Assembly: GCF_002006355.2 (NCBI RefSeq)
Contig: NZ_CP096980.1
Span: 4,216,001 to 4,280,000 of the forward strand
Length of the DNA: 64,000 nt
Source: Clostridium felsineum DSM 794
Lineage (GTDB): Bacteria; Bacillota; Clostridia; Clostridiales; Clostridiaceae
Direction of reading: 5' to 3'
Shown here: positions 1 through 9,274 of the stretch, piece after piece
How the letters are laid out: the number at the start of each line of letters is the position of its first letter
Numbering within the stretch: position 1 is the stretch's first letter
Notes under the pieces: model-generated
Databases searched by the model: none
What the model was told of the DNA's origin: nothing
The model's input: the letters and a program-made list of their open reading frames with translations, nothing else
Translations under genes and position numbers: made by a program

Positions 1-67
1 GAGTATGATATAATAAACTACGATTTTTACAAAACAGTTAAACTATATACAAGATAGGAGAATTATT

Positions 68-448
68 ATGAAATTAAATTCAATTCATCATATTGCTATT
101 ATCGCTTCCAATTATGAGGCCTCTAAAAATTTTTATGTAAACATATTAGGTTTTGAAATTATTCGTGAAAACTATAGATCAGATAAAGATTCTTATAAAC
201 TAGATTTAAAAATAGGAAATAGTGAAATAGAACTTTTTTCTATGCCTAAAGCTCCTAAAAGACTTTCATACCCTGAAGCATGTGGTTTAAGACATCTTGC
301 TTTTCACGTTGAAAACATAGAAGATATTGTGAATGAATTAAATAAAAATGGAATTACTACTGAACCAATTAGATTAGACGAATATACTGGAAAAAAATTC
401 ACCTTTTTTAGTGATCCAGATGGCTTACCCTTAGAATTGCACGAATAA
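68..448 (+). CDS. VOC-superfamily protein, YaeR/GloA2 type
   Basis: A 126-residue single-domain protein of the vicinal oxygen chelate (glyoxalase/bleomycin-resistance) superfamily. The opening HHIAIIASNY, the central GLRHLAFHV and the closing DPDGLPLELHE closely match the E. coli YaeR type. A His/Glu/His/Glu metal set can be read at H8, E55, H76 and E123, so a divalent-metal enzyme is likely, but the substrate of this subgroup is not known to me. The length is normal for one VOC domain. AGGAG lies just upstream of the ATG. It precedes a LysR-type gene on the same strand with about 110 bp between them, so the two may be transcribed separately. Family assignment is firm, function open. Confidence 0.88.
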   Translation: MKLNSIHHIAIIASNYEASKNFYVNILGFEIIRENYRSDKDSYKLDLKIGNSEIELFSMPKAPKRLSYPEACGLRHLAFHVENIEDIVNELNKNGITTEPIRLDEYTGKKFTFFSDPDGLPLELHE

Positions 449-556
449 ATTATATATTTTAATCTCAAATTTATAAAAAATGTGGTAATAAGAAATGTTA
501 CTATATTTCAGTTTTTATTCTTTGTACAACCTCATTTATAAAAAAGGAGAACTGTC

Positions 557-1462
557 ATGAATAAAAGAGAATTAAATTACTTTTTAAAAGTGTACGAAAA
601 TAAAAGCATAAAAAGAGCAGCAGAAGCTTTATTTATTTCTTCTCAAGGCTTAAGTAAAACTATTAAAAATCTTGAAGCTGAACTCTCTGTTCAATTATTT
701 AAACGTACATCTCACGGTGTTGAACCTACAATACACGCACATAACTTAAATCGAAGAGCTAAAATTATTATTGAGGAATTTGAAAATATAAAAAATGATA
801 TGCTTTTAGATAAAAAAGTTAACACAACTGTACTCCGTGTATTATCCACTTTTAATATGCTTAAATACTTAACACTTGATTTTATACAAGATTTTTATAC
901 CCAGTTTCCTAACATTCGTTTAGATATTGTAGAATATCCTGAAGAACCTATTGAAATTATGCTCAAGGATGAACAAGTTGAAATAGCATTTTTATCAAGC
1001 CCTATTGATACTAACAATTTTGAGGCAAAGTTTTGCACAACCCATAAAAATTGTCTTATTATTAACAAAAATAATCCATTATCCAAAAAAAATCATATTA
1101 CCTTTGAGGATTTAAGAAATATACCCATAGCTGTCAATGGTAGAGAATTTAAGACCTATAAAACTAGTGTTAATTTGTGGCTTAAAAATGGAGTTACTCC
1201 TAATGTACTCTTAGAAACTTCAGAGGAAACTTTAATCCATGAAGTAGCAAAACGAAACCTAGGAATTGGAATATCTCTTGATTTTTTGGCACATGCTGAT
1301 AAAAATGACCACATAGTGATACGTCCTGTACCAGATAAATCCTGTGCAAAAGATGTCTATATAGTAAAAAAATCAGGAAAAAAATTAAGCACAGAAGCCA
1401 AATGTTTTGAAAAATTCACATTAGAATGGTTGAAAAATAATCCCAGTCTTATTTTTAAATAG
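557..1462 (+). CDS. LysR-family transcriptional regulator
   Basis: A 301-residue LysR-type regulator. Residues 1-60 form the winged helix-turn-helix, with the family pattern of a conserved Ala-Ala pair, a serine-rich recognition helix (SSQGLSKTIKNLE) and a following LFKR. Residues of about 90-295 fit the two-lobed periplasmic-binding-protein-like effector domain. AAGGAGA precedes the ATG with good spacing. LysR regulators usually control a neighbouring, often divergent, gene; here both neighbours point the same way (VOC protein upstream, metallo-hydrolase downstream), so the target is uncertain. The effector cannot be predicted from the sequence. Confidence 0.9.
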   Translation: MNKRELNYFLKVYENKSIKRAAEALFISSQGLSKTIKNLEAELSVQLFKRTSHGVEPTIHAHNLNRRAKIIIEEFENIKNDMLLDKKVNTTVLRVLSTFNMLKYLTLDFIQDFYTQFPNIRLDIVEYPEEPIEIMLKDEQVEIAFLSSPIDTNNFEAKFCTTHKNCLIINKNNPLSKKNHITFEDLRNIPIAVNGREFKTYKTSVNLWLKNGVTPNVLLETSEETLIHEVAKRNLGIGISLDFLAHADKNDHIVIRPVPDKSCAKDVYIVKKSGKKLSTEAKCFEKFTLEWLKNNPSLIFK

Positions 1463-1642
1463 TCTATATAAAATGCTTAATTAGTGCTTTAATAGCCTTG
1501 AATTTTTTTAGTGAACTATCCTATTGAATCAACCATTTGGTTTACTGGCATCAACTATTATTTGTTTGAATTTCAAATATTAGTATTTTATAATTTACTC
1601 ATGTGAAATTACTTAATTAACATAGAAAGAAGGAATTTATAC

Positions 1643-2416
1643 ATGAATATTAAACAAATTAGAAATGCAACAATAATAGTTAACTATGCAAATAAGAAAT
1701 TTTTAATAGATCCTCTTTTAGCTGATAAAGGTGCTTTTCCAGCTTTTGGACTTGAACTTGGCTTCCCTGCTTCAGCAAGATCAGAGCGTAACCCTATAGT
1801 TGATTTACCTGTATCAATGGATGAAATTTTAAATGTAGATGCTGTAATTGCAACTCATTTACACTTAGATCATTTTGATGAAGCTGCTAAAAAAATTCTG
1901 CCAAAAGACATAAAAATGTTTGTACAAAATGAAGAAGATTTTAAAGAATTACAAAATGTTGGATTTAAAAACATAGAAATTTTAACTGAAAATACAACTT
2001 TTGAAGGTATTAAATTAATTAAAACAAAGGGACAACATGGAAGAGGAAAAATTTTAGAGCTTAGTGGAAATGTGTGTGGGGTTATTTTTAAACATTCAAC
2101 TGAAAAAGCTTTATATGTAGCCGGAGATACTGTTTGGTATGATGGTGTTAAAAATGTACTTGAAACTTATACTCCTGAAGTTATCGCTGTAAATTCTGGT
2201 GCTAATCAATTTATAGGTTACGAGCCTCTAATAATGGGAAAAGAGGATGTTTATGAAGTATGTAAGGCTTCTCCTGATGCAAAAGTTATTGCTACTCACA
2301 TGGAAGGCGTAAATCACTGGACATTATCAAGAAAAGAATTAAAGGAATTTGTTAAGGAAAAAGGAATTTCTTCTAATGTATTAATTCCTGATGACGGAGA
2401 AGATTATACATTCTAA
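1643..2416 (+). CDS. Metallo-beta-lactamase-fold hydrolase (UlaG-like)
   Basis: A 257-residue metallo-hydrolase. The metal motif T-H-L-H-L-D-H is seen at residues 71-77 (H72, H74, D76, H77), with further ligand candidates H132, D162 (AGDTVWYD) and H219 (THMEGVNHW). The layout resembles the UlaG/YtnP-like group of L-ascorbate-6-phosphate lactonase relatives, but no ascorbate gene lies nearby, so the substrate is not assigned. It has its own AAGGAGG-like site (AGAAAGAAGGAA) and ends at a hairpin terminator shared with the convergent transporter gene. Fold certain, specificity unknown. Confidence 0.85.
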   Translation: MNIKQIRNATIIVNYANKKFLIDPLLADKGAFPAFGLELGFPASARSERNPIVDLPVSMDEILNVDAVIATHLHLDHFDEAAKKILPKDIKMFVQNEEDFKELQNVGFKNIEILTENTTFEGIKLIKTKGQHGRGKILELSGNVCGVIFKHSTEKALYVAGDTVWYDGVKNVLETYTPEVIAVNSGANQFIGYEPLIMGKEDVYEVCKASPDAKVIATHMEGVNHWTLSRKELKEFVKEKGISSNVLIPDDGEDYTF

Positions 2417-2431
2417 AATATATACAAAAAT

Positions 2432-2480
2432 AAAGAGGGAGGTAATTAGGATTTATAAAATTCCAATTACTTCTCTTTTT
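2432..2480. terminator. Bidirectional hairpin terminator
   Basis: An inverted repeat (AAAGAG..GGTAATT against AATTAC..CTCTTT) with an A run on the left and a T run on the right sits between the convergent metallo-hydrolase and DMT transporter genes and can serve both. Confidence 0.7.
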
Positions 2481-2498
2481 AAGCTTATCTCAAAGATT

Positions 2499-3449
2499 CT
2501 ATTGGAACAATTGCTTCTTATCATGTACTATTTCCTCTGAAGCTACAATTGTTTTCTTACTTTTTGCATAAGCTAAAATTGTAATTGTAAATATAATACA
2601 TACTGTTCCTATCCACTGCATTAATTCAAGCTTTTCGTGCAGCCATAATACAGATAATAAAGCTGCCGATAACGGTTCAGCTGATGATAGTATACTTGAC
2701 TCCGTTGGTTTTATATACTTTAAACTTTCCAGAAAACAAGTAAAGGCAATTAGTGTTCCAAATATTACCACAAATGCTATAGCTAATATTGAAGTAATAG
2801 ATAAGCTGCCCGTGCAATCCCATGGTCTATGAATAAAACTAAAAGTTATACCACCTATTAACATTCCCCAACCAACTACTAGAACAGAACCCCATTTTTT
2901 AATAAGTGATTGAGGTTGTACGGTATAAAATGCTGCTGCAAATGCTGAGGCAATCCCCCAAAATAATGCCAGTTTAGAAATCGATATACTGTGGATATTC
3001 CCCTTTGTAATTATAAAAAATGTTCCTAGCATTGCCAAGAAGATAGCAATGATTTCTTGTAAACTTGGAATTTTTTTAGAACGAATGGCTAAATAACAAG
3101 TTATTATTATTGGTGATGAATATTGGAGTATTGTTGCTGTAGCCGCATTTCCATTTTTTATGGCAGCAAAATATGTGTATTGAACACCTAGCATACCTAA
3201 AATACTAAAAAATATAAGACTCACATTATCCCGCTTATTCTTCCATATGCTCCATATGCTTTGTTTTCCCATAACAACAACAACTAATAACAAAATCACT
3301 CCTGATACTAATAAACGAATTACAACAAGCCACTCTGGACTAAATCCTTTTTTCTGAAATAAATACTGAGCAACAGTACCTGATATTCCCCATAACATAG
3401 CTCCTAGTATTACAAGTACTATTCCCTTTATCCTAGAATTAAATTTCAT
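2499..3449 (-). CDS. DMT-superfamily (EamA) transporter
   Basis: A 316-residue integral membrane protein with ten predicted hydrophobic segments in two homologous halves, each ending in a Pro/Glu-containing EamA signature (the second reads KPTESSILSSAEPLSAALLS). This is the drug/metabolite transporter fold, usually amino-acid or metabolite exporters. GGAG lies upstream of the ATG. It is divergent from an AraC-family regulator across about 165 bp, which suggests the regulator controls it. The substrate is unknown. Confidence 0.88.
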   Translation of the reverse strand: MKFNSRIKGIVLVILGAMLWGISGTVAQYLFQKKGFSPEWLVVIRLLVSGVILLLVVVVMGKQSIWSIWKNKRDNVSLIFFSILGMLGVQYTYFAAIKNGNAATATILQYSSPIIITCYLAIRSKKIPSLQEIIAIFLAMLGTFFIITKGNIHSISISKLALFWGIASAFAAAFYTVQPQSLIKKWGSVLVVGWGMLIGGITFSFIHRPWDCTGSLSITSILAIAFVVIFGTLIAFTCFLESLKYIKPTESSILSSAEPLSAALLSVLWLHEKLELMQWIGTVCIIFTITILAYAKSKKTIVASEEIVHDKKQLFQ

Positions 3450-3623
3450 TATGCTTCACTCCTATTATCTAATTATCCCAATAAATTTATTAGTACTATA
3501 CTCTAGCTAATTGCAACTATATTGATTTATTTAAATAAATATGTAATAATTTTATTACTATTATAAGCTATAAACAATTAATATATTATCAATAATTAAA
3601 ACTATATTAGCGAGATGATAAAT

Positions 3624-4517
3624 ATGCAAGCAAAAAAAATAGAGGTAAATAGTAATTTACAGGAAACAGTTAAACACGGTTCTCTTGATTTTCCAATGGC
3701 AATTTATACAGATAAATTTAATCTATTTGAGGATGGATATATCAGATGGCATTGGCATAAGGAAATACAATTTTCATATTCACTTTATGATAGAATTGTT
3801 GTTTTTATTGGTGATGAAAAAATAATCTTATCTGAGGGTGAAGGAATCATGATAAATTCCAATGTACTTCATCAAATTAAGCCTTATAATAATAGTAATT
3901 GTATGATGTTTTCTATTGATTTTGATTCTACTCTGATTTGCGAGAGTAATTCCCTTATTGAAAAAAAGTATTTAACCCCAGTTATTGAAAATAGTAATTT
4001 AAAATATATAGTTTTAAAACCTAATATACCTTGGCAAAAAATAATATTAAACTATCTAGAAAAAACCTTCACACTATCCAATGAGAAGGTCTATGGTTAT
4101 GAATTAGAAATGAAAAATTACTTAAGCATTATTTGGTTAAATTTAATTAGAGAAGTGAAAGAAGAACTTAAAAATGATATGCATCAAGTATCAAATGATG
4201 ATGAACGTGTAAAATTAGCCATGCATTATATTGAAAAGCATTATAACGATGATATTAGTCTTTATAATATTTCTATAGCAGCAAATATTAGCAAGAGTGA
4301 ATGTTGTAGAAGTTTTAAAAGAATTTTGAATATAACACCTTTTGAGTATTTAATGGAATATAGAGTTTCAAAAGCATCAGAACTACTTTTAAAAAGTAAT
4401 AAAGCTATTTCTACCATAGCTCTTGATGTAGGCTTTAATGGAATAAGTTACTTTGGAAAAGTATTTAAAAAATATAGAAACTGCACTCCTTCTGAGTATA
4501 GAAATAAATACAAATAG
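3624..4517 (+). CDS. AraC-family transcriptional regulator
   Basis: An approximately 297-residue regulator. The N-terminal half is a cupin-like sensing domain (HWHKEIQFSY; EGEGIMINSNVLHQIKP) and the last 100 residues are the double helix-turn-helix of the AraC/XylS family, ending in the usual GFNGISYFGKVFKK..TPSEYR pattern. I chose the second ATG because GCGAGATG sits about 8 bases upstream; an in-frame ATG at 3615 has no room for a binding site. It is divergent from the DMT exporter and probably regulates it. Its end lies only 11 bp from the end of the convergent kinase gene. Confidence 0.87.
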   Translation: MQAKKIEVNSNLQETVKHGSLDFPMAIYTDKFNLFEDGYIRWHWHKEIQFSYSLYDRIVVFIGDEKIILSEGEGIMINSNVLHQIKPYNNSNCMMFSIDFDSTLICESNSLIEKKYLTPVIENSNLKYIVLKPNIPWQKIILNYLEKTFTLSNEKVYGYELEMKNYLSIIWLNLIREVKEELKNDMHQVSNDDERVKLAMHYIEKHYNDDISLYNISIAANISKSECCRSFKRILNITPFEYLMEYRVSKASELLLKSNKAISTIALDVGFNGISYFGKVFKKYRNCTPSEYRNKYK

Positions 4518-4528
4518 TTAGAAATACG

Positions 4529-5947
4529 CTAACTACTACTTGTATTAAAGCTCATAACTATACTAGTTCCTTCTGAAAGTCTGCTAAAAGCCTCTATTCC
4601 TCCATTATGCATATTTATAATTTCCTTTCCAATAGCCATTCCAAGTCCTGAGCCTTTATGGCTTTCTCCAGTATTAGTGGCTCTATAATATCTATTAAAT
4701 AAACTCTTCAATTCTTCTTCTCTTATTCCATTACCATTATCTCTAATTTCTATTATCACTTCAGACTTTACGCCTTCTTTTATATCTATAGTTATCTCTG
4801 TATCTTTGGGATTATGCACTATAGAATTCATTATAAAATTATTAAAAACTCTTTTTATATATTTTTTATCACAATTTAAATATATATCTTCCGAAGTATA
4901 ATGAATATTTATGTTTCTATCGCCATAAAGAGGATTATTTAAAATATCTATTATTATTTCCCGTACTACCTCTACTATGTTCTCCCTCTTCTTCTTAAGC
5001 GGAACCACCTTATTTTTGAATTTATATATAAGTGAAAGATCCTCTATTAAAGCCTGAATATATTCTGTTTTATCCTTAACAATCTGCCCATATCTTTTTA
5101 CATCTTTGTCCTGTAATTTATAATCTTCGCTTGTTAAAAACTGAGAATATCCATTGATAGATGACAGCGGTGTTTTTAAATCATGGGCTATATTTGCTAT
5201 CCACTGTTCTTTCATTTTTTCTGTACTTTTTCTTTCCTCTTCATTCTCTTTTATTGTGCTGGCTAAGTTTTTCAAGTTTTCATTAACTTCTTCATAAATT
5301 CCAAACTTATTTATATTCTTAACTTTGTATTTCCCTTTAGAAATTATTTTAATATTATCTATAATATCAGCAACAGGAGAGGCAAGCCTTCTACTAAATA
5401 AATATCCTGCCAATATAATTAAAATAAAATTCAAAAATATAAGTGACATGTAAAATTTCATAGATTCAGCAGTAAATGAAAAAGTATATCTCCATATTTT
5501 TTGTGTTGGGAAGCCTAAAATCAAACTATATTTTTTTCCAGCTTTAATAAAGGTGTCAGCATGTATTGTTGATGCTTTTGGCATATCATAAGCATTATTT
5601 GCATATCTCATAGCATCTCCCGTAAGGTACTCTTTGGGAATCTCCTTTGGTTTGTTGATATTATTAATTTCCTTATTAGAATCATCTAAAATTTGAAGCC
5701 ATATACCGTTATCCTTTAATACCTTTATATCTGATTTTGTTAACTGAAATCCTTTTTTAGAATTGATTATTTTGTTTTTGTATTTATCAGAAATTTCACT
5801 AGTATTAAAGTTAAAATTATAAAAGTTTTTTGAAAAAGCGAAACCTTTATAAAGGCCTAACAAATTTACCCCCATAAATACAAACTGTATAAAAAATATA
5901 ATTATTACGTTCCAAAATAAAAACTGCAGTGTTAACTTTGTTTTCAT
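4529..5947 (-). CDS. Sensor histidine kinase of the lantibiotic-type ABC module
   Basis: A 472-residue membrane kinase. A first membrane helix (residues 8-31), an extracellular domain of about 130 residues, a second helix (165-185), a HAMP-like linker, a dimerisation helix with the phospho-accepting H255 (ANIAHDLKTPLSS), and a catalytic domain with DNGNGI and GSGLGMAIG boxes are all readable. The start is one base after the stop of the response-regulator gene, so the pair is translationally linked. Its place behind a one-ATPase, two-permease ABC set resembles C. difficile CprK. The signal is probably an antimicrobial peptide (inference). Confidence 0.9.
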   Translation of the reverse strand: MKTKLTLQFLFWNVIIIFFIQFVFMGVNLLGLYKGFAFSKNFYNFNFNTSEISDKYKNKIINSKKGFQLTKSDIKVLKDNGIWLQILDDSNKEINNINKPKEIPKEYLTGDAMRYANNAYDMPKASTIHADTFIKAGKKYSLILGFPTQKIWRYTFSFTAESMKFYMSLIFLNFILIILAGYLFSRRLASPVADIIDNIKIISKGKYKVKNINKFGIYEEVNENLKNLASTIKENEEERKSTEKMKEQWIANIAHDLKTPLSSINGYSQFLTSEDYKLQDKDVKRYGQIVKDKTEYIQALIEDLSLIYKFKNKVVPLKKKRENIVEVVREIIIDILNNPLYGDRNINIHYTSEDIYLNCDKKYIKRVFNNFIMNSIVHNPKDTEITIDIKEGVKSEVIIEIRDNGNGIREEELKSLFNRYYRATNTGESHKGSGLGMAIGKEIINMHNGGIEAFSRLSEGTSIVMSFNTSSS

Positions 5948-5948
5948 A

Positions 5949-6662
5949 TTACTTTGTCACCAGCTTATAGCCTAGTCCTTTCATAGTTTTTATATATTGT
6001 GGACTACTAGGATTATCTTCAACCTTCTCTCTTAAATGTCTAACATGTACCATTATAGTATTATCATATCCGTCATAGTCAAAGTCCCAAATATTGCTGC
6101 ACAAGCTATTTTTACTAAAAATCTTATTAGGGTTTTTTGCTAAAAATAATAGTAGTTGATACTCTTTTGCTGTCAGTCTAATTACTTCATGATTTTTTAA
6201 AACTTCACCATTCTCTTCATTTATTGTAATGCTTCCAAATTCAATTTTTTCCTTTTTCGCTTCTACTGGTGAATAATTATTTCTTCTTAGCTGTGCCTTT
6301 ATTCTTAAAATTACTTCCTTTATATTAAATGGCTTTGTTACATAGTCATCTCCGCCAGCCTCTAATCCATCGAGCTTATCTTCATCCTCTCCCTTAGCAG
6401 TTAAAAATATAATAGGGCAAAAGGAGAAGTTTCTTATCTTTTCACATACCATATATCCATCAATATCCGGCAAGTTTACATCTAATAATATTAAATCCGG
6501 ATTATTTTCTTTTGCACTTAATATACCATCAATACCTGTAGGTGCTTTATAAATATTCTTGAAACCTGCTCTATCTAAAGCCTCTTCTAATAAATTCAAA
6601 AGCTGCTCTTCATCATCCACAAGTACTATTTTTTTATTTAATAATTCCTGTTCACTTATCAT
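5949..6662 (-). CDS. OmpR-family response regulator
   Basis: A 237-residue regulator: receiver domain with the acidic pocket (VDDEE) and phospho-acceptor D61 (LLDVNLPDIDG), then a C-terminal winged-helix DNA-binding domain (VHVRHLREKVE..IKTMKGLGYKL). TAGGAGGATAGT precedes the ATG. Partner of the adjacent kinase. It probably activates the ABC transporter operon that precedes it on the same strand. Confidence 0.92.
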   Translation of the reverse strand: MISEQELLNKKIVLVDDEEQLLNLLEEALDRAGFKNIYKAPTGIDGILSAKENNPDLILLDVNLPDIDGYMVCEKIRNFSFCPIIFLTAKGEDEDKLDGLEAGGDDYVTKPFNIKEVILRIKAQLRRNNYSPVEAKKEKIEFGSITINEENGEVLKNHEVIRLTAKEYQLLLFLAKNPNKIFSKNSLCSNIWDFDYDGYDNTIMVHVRHLREKVEDNPSSPQYIKTMKGLGYKLVTK

Positions 6663-6738
6663 ACTATCCTCCTAATTATTTCTTTATATTATAACTTTAA
6701 CATATAAAAAATAACAAGCTGTTTAAACTTGTTTATTT

Positions 6739-7455
6739 TTATATTACATCCTTTTTATTAAAATTAATTATATCTAAAGAAAATATAAGAGCAAATATTA
6801 ATATGCTTATAAATAGTATGGGTAAAGCCTGTATTATATTAAATCCCCCCTGAGACAAACTTAAGGAATAAGTCCAAGGTGCATATTTCCAATAACTTGA
6901 TTGAACTATTATAAGAGAGGACAAAATAATTATAATACCCGCTCCAAGTGGTATTATTACAGAATTAAATTTATTTGATAGCAAAAATAGCAACGCTGTA
7001 AATGGCTGCATAGCTATAAAAACATAAATCATCTTAACAATCACCTCTATGGGAATCGTCCCTTTAGCCCCTAAAAAATACGCTCCTAGAATATATTCAA
7101 TTAAATAAGCTATTAACGCTACTATAATTACTGAAAGCACTAAAAAATACTTTGTCAAATATACTTTACTTCTTTTAACTGGCATAGCTAAAAGCTGTTT
7201 CCATCCATTATTAGAGTTCTCCATTCGACCTATTGTCATTGTTACATATATTATTAATATCGGTAGAAGCATACCCACAAAGGTTATTGGTGCAATAGTA
7301 TCCATAACCTGCCATGGATTAACCTTAGCTACTTTTGTTTTCATAAATCCATAGGATCTTGCACCTATTATAATTGATAATAATGGTGATAAAACTGCAA
7401 GCTGATAAACAGACATCCTTTTAATTTTTAGTAATTCTACTTTAAATAATTCCAT
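6739..7455 (-). CDS. ABC-2 type permease, lantibiotic-immunity type (second permease)
   Basis: About 238 residues with six hydrophobic segments; MELFKVELLKIKR followed by helices is the opening of LanG/CprC-like permeases. I prefer the ATG at 7455, because GGGGAG is 10 bases upstream. An in-frame ATG at 7473 lacks a binding site. It follows the first permease within a few bases and completes an ATPase-permease-permease transporter. The family usually expels bacteriocins from the membrane; that role here is inferred from the gene set. Confidence 0.8.
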   Translation of the reverse strand: MELFKVELLKIKRMSVYQLAVLSPLLSIIIGARSYGFMKTKVAKVNPWQVMDTIAPITFVGMLLPILIIYVTMTIGRMENSNNGWKQLLAMPVKRSKVYLTKYFLVLSVIIVALIAYLIEYILGAYFLGAKGTIPIEVIVKMIYVFIAMQPFTALLFLLSNKFNSVIIPLGAGIIIILSSLIIVQSSYWKYAPWTYSLSLSQGGFNIIQALPILFISILIFALIFSLDIINFNKKDVI

Positions 7456-7476
7456 AATATCTTGTCTCCCCATTAT

Positions 7477-8223
7477 TTAGTAATATTGCTTTCTATTAAA
7501 ATAATTTATCACAAAAACTAAACCTACAATAATAATCACCATCTCTATTATAATAATAGTATTTAGATTCACCGGCATAAGTCCATCAGAATATGATGCA
7601 AAAGAATATGGATTATACTTACTTATGATACTTTTATTAAAATACAGATTTGAAGAAACAATGCTAATTATTGCAGCTATTCCTATTGAAATTAGTGTGT
7701 TTTTATTCTTTAAAGTTATAAATAAATGAATAACCATTACAGCAGCAGCTGCCATAAATTGAATTCCAAACATTCTAGCAAAATACTCAACATTAACTGG
7801 CTCTGGAAATCCATTAACCTTACCTACTAAAATCAATCCTATAACATTTACGCTTAACATAACCACCATAAATAATAAACTTGTTATAAATTTTGATATA
7901 ATAATATTTCTTCTTTTAACAGGATAAATTAACGATAGTGTCCAAGCGTTATTTTTATATTCATTATCAAATATAGATGAAATTATCATAGCTCCAAATA
8001 TGGGAAGATACTGCTTAAAATATACTATGTTTTGTTCATGCAGCAGCATCTGCCAAGAAGTAAGTCCCTCTTTTATAGCCAATGGACGTAAATAACTTAT
8101 ATATCTTATTCTTAAGTCAGCAAACAGCAGAAATGATATAAATGTAGGTATAGCTACAACCATTAAAATCAGTTTTGTTCTCCTTTGCTTAAAAATATCA
8201 TTTATTATTAATTCCTTTAGCAT
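7477..8223 (-). CDS. ABC-2 type permease, lantibiotic-immunity type (first permease)
   Basis: A 248-residue membrane protein with six hydrophobic segments and an N-terminal cytoplasmic start (MLKELIINDIFKQRRTK) typical of LanE/CprB-like permeases. Its first codons overlap the end of the ATPase gene, so the two are translationally coupled. It is the middle gene of a compact minus-strand operon: ATPase, permease, permease, response regulator, kinase. Confidence 0.82.
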   Translation of the reverse strand: MLKELIINDIFKQRRTKLILMVVAIPTFISFLLFADLRIRYISYLRPLAIKEGLTSWQMLLHEQNIVYFKQYLPIFGAMIISSIFDNEYKNNAWTLSLIYPVKRRNIIISKFITSLLFMVVMLSVNVIGLILVGKVNGFPEPVNVEYFARMFGIQFMAAAAVMVIHLFITLKNKNTLISIGIAAIISIVSSNLYFNKSIISKYNPYSFASYSDGLMPVNLNTIIIIEMVIIIVGLVFVINYFNRKQYY

Positions 8224-9128
8224 ACCCTTTCCTCCACTGTTAATGATAAAAACATATCCTCTAAAGATTTTCCTTCGTCACATAAATAATTTACATCATA
8301 ACCTGATAAAACAAGTTCTTTGCATAATTTTGCTGCTGTTAGACTTTCACCTTTAACCCATAGTTTTTCATTTTCTTCTTTTATTTTATAACCTCTTTTA
8401 ATAAGTAAATCTATTGCCTCTTCTTTATTAGAAACTTGTACAAGAATTTTAGAGGTATTACCCTGTCTAAGCTCTTCTATAGTTCCTTGATATAAAAGTT
8501 CACCTTTTTTAATTATTCCAACCTCATCTGCCATTAGCTCTATCTCACTTAAAATATGACTAGAAACTATAACCGTACTGCCCTTTTCCTTTGGAAGTGC
8601 TTTTATTAAATCTCTAATTTCATGAATTCCTGATGGATCTAGACCATTAGTCGGCTCATCTAAAATTATCAGTTCAGGATCACCCATTAGTGCTTGAGCT
8701 ATTCCTAATCTTTGCTTCATACCTAGTGAAAATTCTTTAACCTTTTTATTTCTTACCTCTGACAGCTTCACAAAATCCAATACTCTAGTAATTTCTGATT
8801 TCTGGAACTTTAAAATTTTTCTTGTTATTTCTAAATTTTCATAAGCAGTTAAGTGTGCATAGTAAGAAGGACTTTCAACTAATGCTCCAACATTTTTCAA
8901 AATTTCTTCTCTTTCAGTTTCAATATTTTCACCTAAAACTTTAATAGAACCTGAGGTTGGCTTTACAAGTCCTAACAGCATTCTTATGGTTGTAGACTTT
9001 CCTGCTCCATTTGGTCCTAAAAATCCATAAATAGTTCCCTTTTTTATTTTCAAATCTATACCTTTTACTGCTTTAAAACCTTTAAAATCTTTTACAAGTT
9101 CCTTAGTTTCAACTATATAATTATTCAT
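8217..9128 (-). CDS. ABC transporter ATPase, lantibiotic-immunity type
   Basis: A 303-residue ATPase. The Walker A GPNGAGKST, the signature FSLGMKQRLGIAQAL and the Walker B LIILDEPTNGLDP are intact, and a C-terminal domain of about 80 residues is typical of the LanF/CprA/BcrA type. I start at the ATG at 9128, with AAAAGG 5 bases upstream; the longer frame begins with GTG at 9149. A TATAAT promoter lies directly upstream. First gene of the five-gene module. Function as a bacteriocin or antibiotic exporter is inferred. Confidence 0.9.
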   Translation of the reverse strand: MNNYIVETKELVKDFKGFKAVKGIDLKIKKGTIYGFLGPNGAGKSTTIRMLLGLVKPTSGSIKVLGENIETEREEILKNVGALVESPSYYAHLTAYENLEITRKILKFQKSEITRVLDFVKLSEVRNKKVKEFSLGMKQRLGIAQALMGDPELIILDEPTNGLDPSGIHEIRDLIKALPKEKGSTVIVSSHILSEIELMADEVGIIKKGELLYQGTIEELRQGNTSKILVQVSNKEEAIDLLIKRGYKIKEENEKLWVKGESLTAAKLCKELVLSGYDVNYLCDEGKSLEDMFLSLTVEERVC

Positions 9129-9160
9129 ATTCCTTTTCCTCTCAATCACTTTATGTTTTC

Positions 9161-9189
9161 ATTATAGAAGGAGGAACTTAAGTTATCAT
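9161..9189 (-). promoter_or_regulatory. Promoter of the ABC/two-component operon
   Basis: On the minus strand ATGATA, a 17-bp spacer and a perfect TATAAT precede the ATPase gene. The weak -35 box suits a promoter that needs its response regulator. Confidence 0.55.
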
Positions 9190-9218
9190 TTAGGCTACCT
9201 TAATTCTAGCTTAATTTT

Positions 9219-9267
9219 AATAAAACAAAACTGCCAGTTTAGCATACTTTCCATGCTAAACTGGCAG
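9219..9267 (-). terminator. lacZ terminator
   Basis: A perfect 15-bp inverted repeat at 9231-9245 and 9253-9267 with a 7-base loop, followed on the minus strand by TTTTGTTTTATT. It starts a few bases after the lacZ stop codon. Confidence 0.9.
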
Positions 9268-9274
9268 CCTCAAA

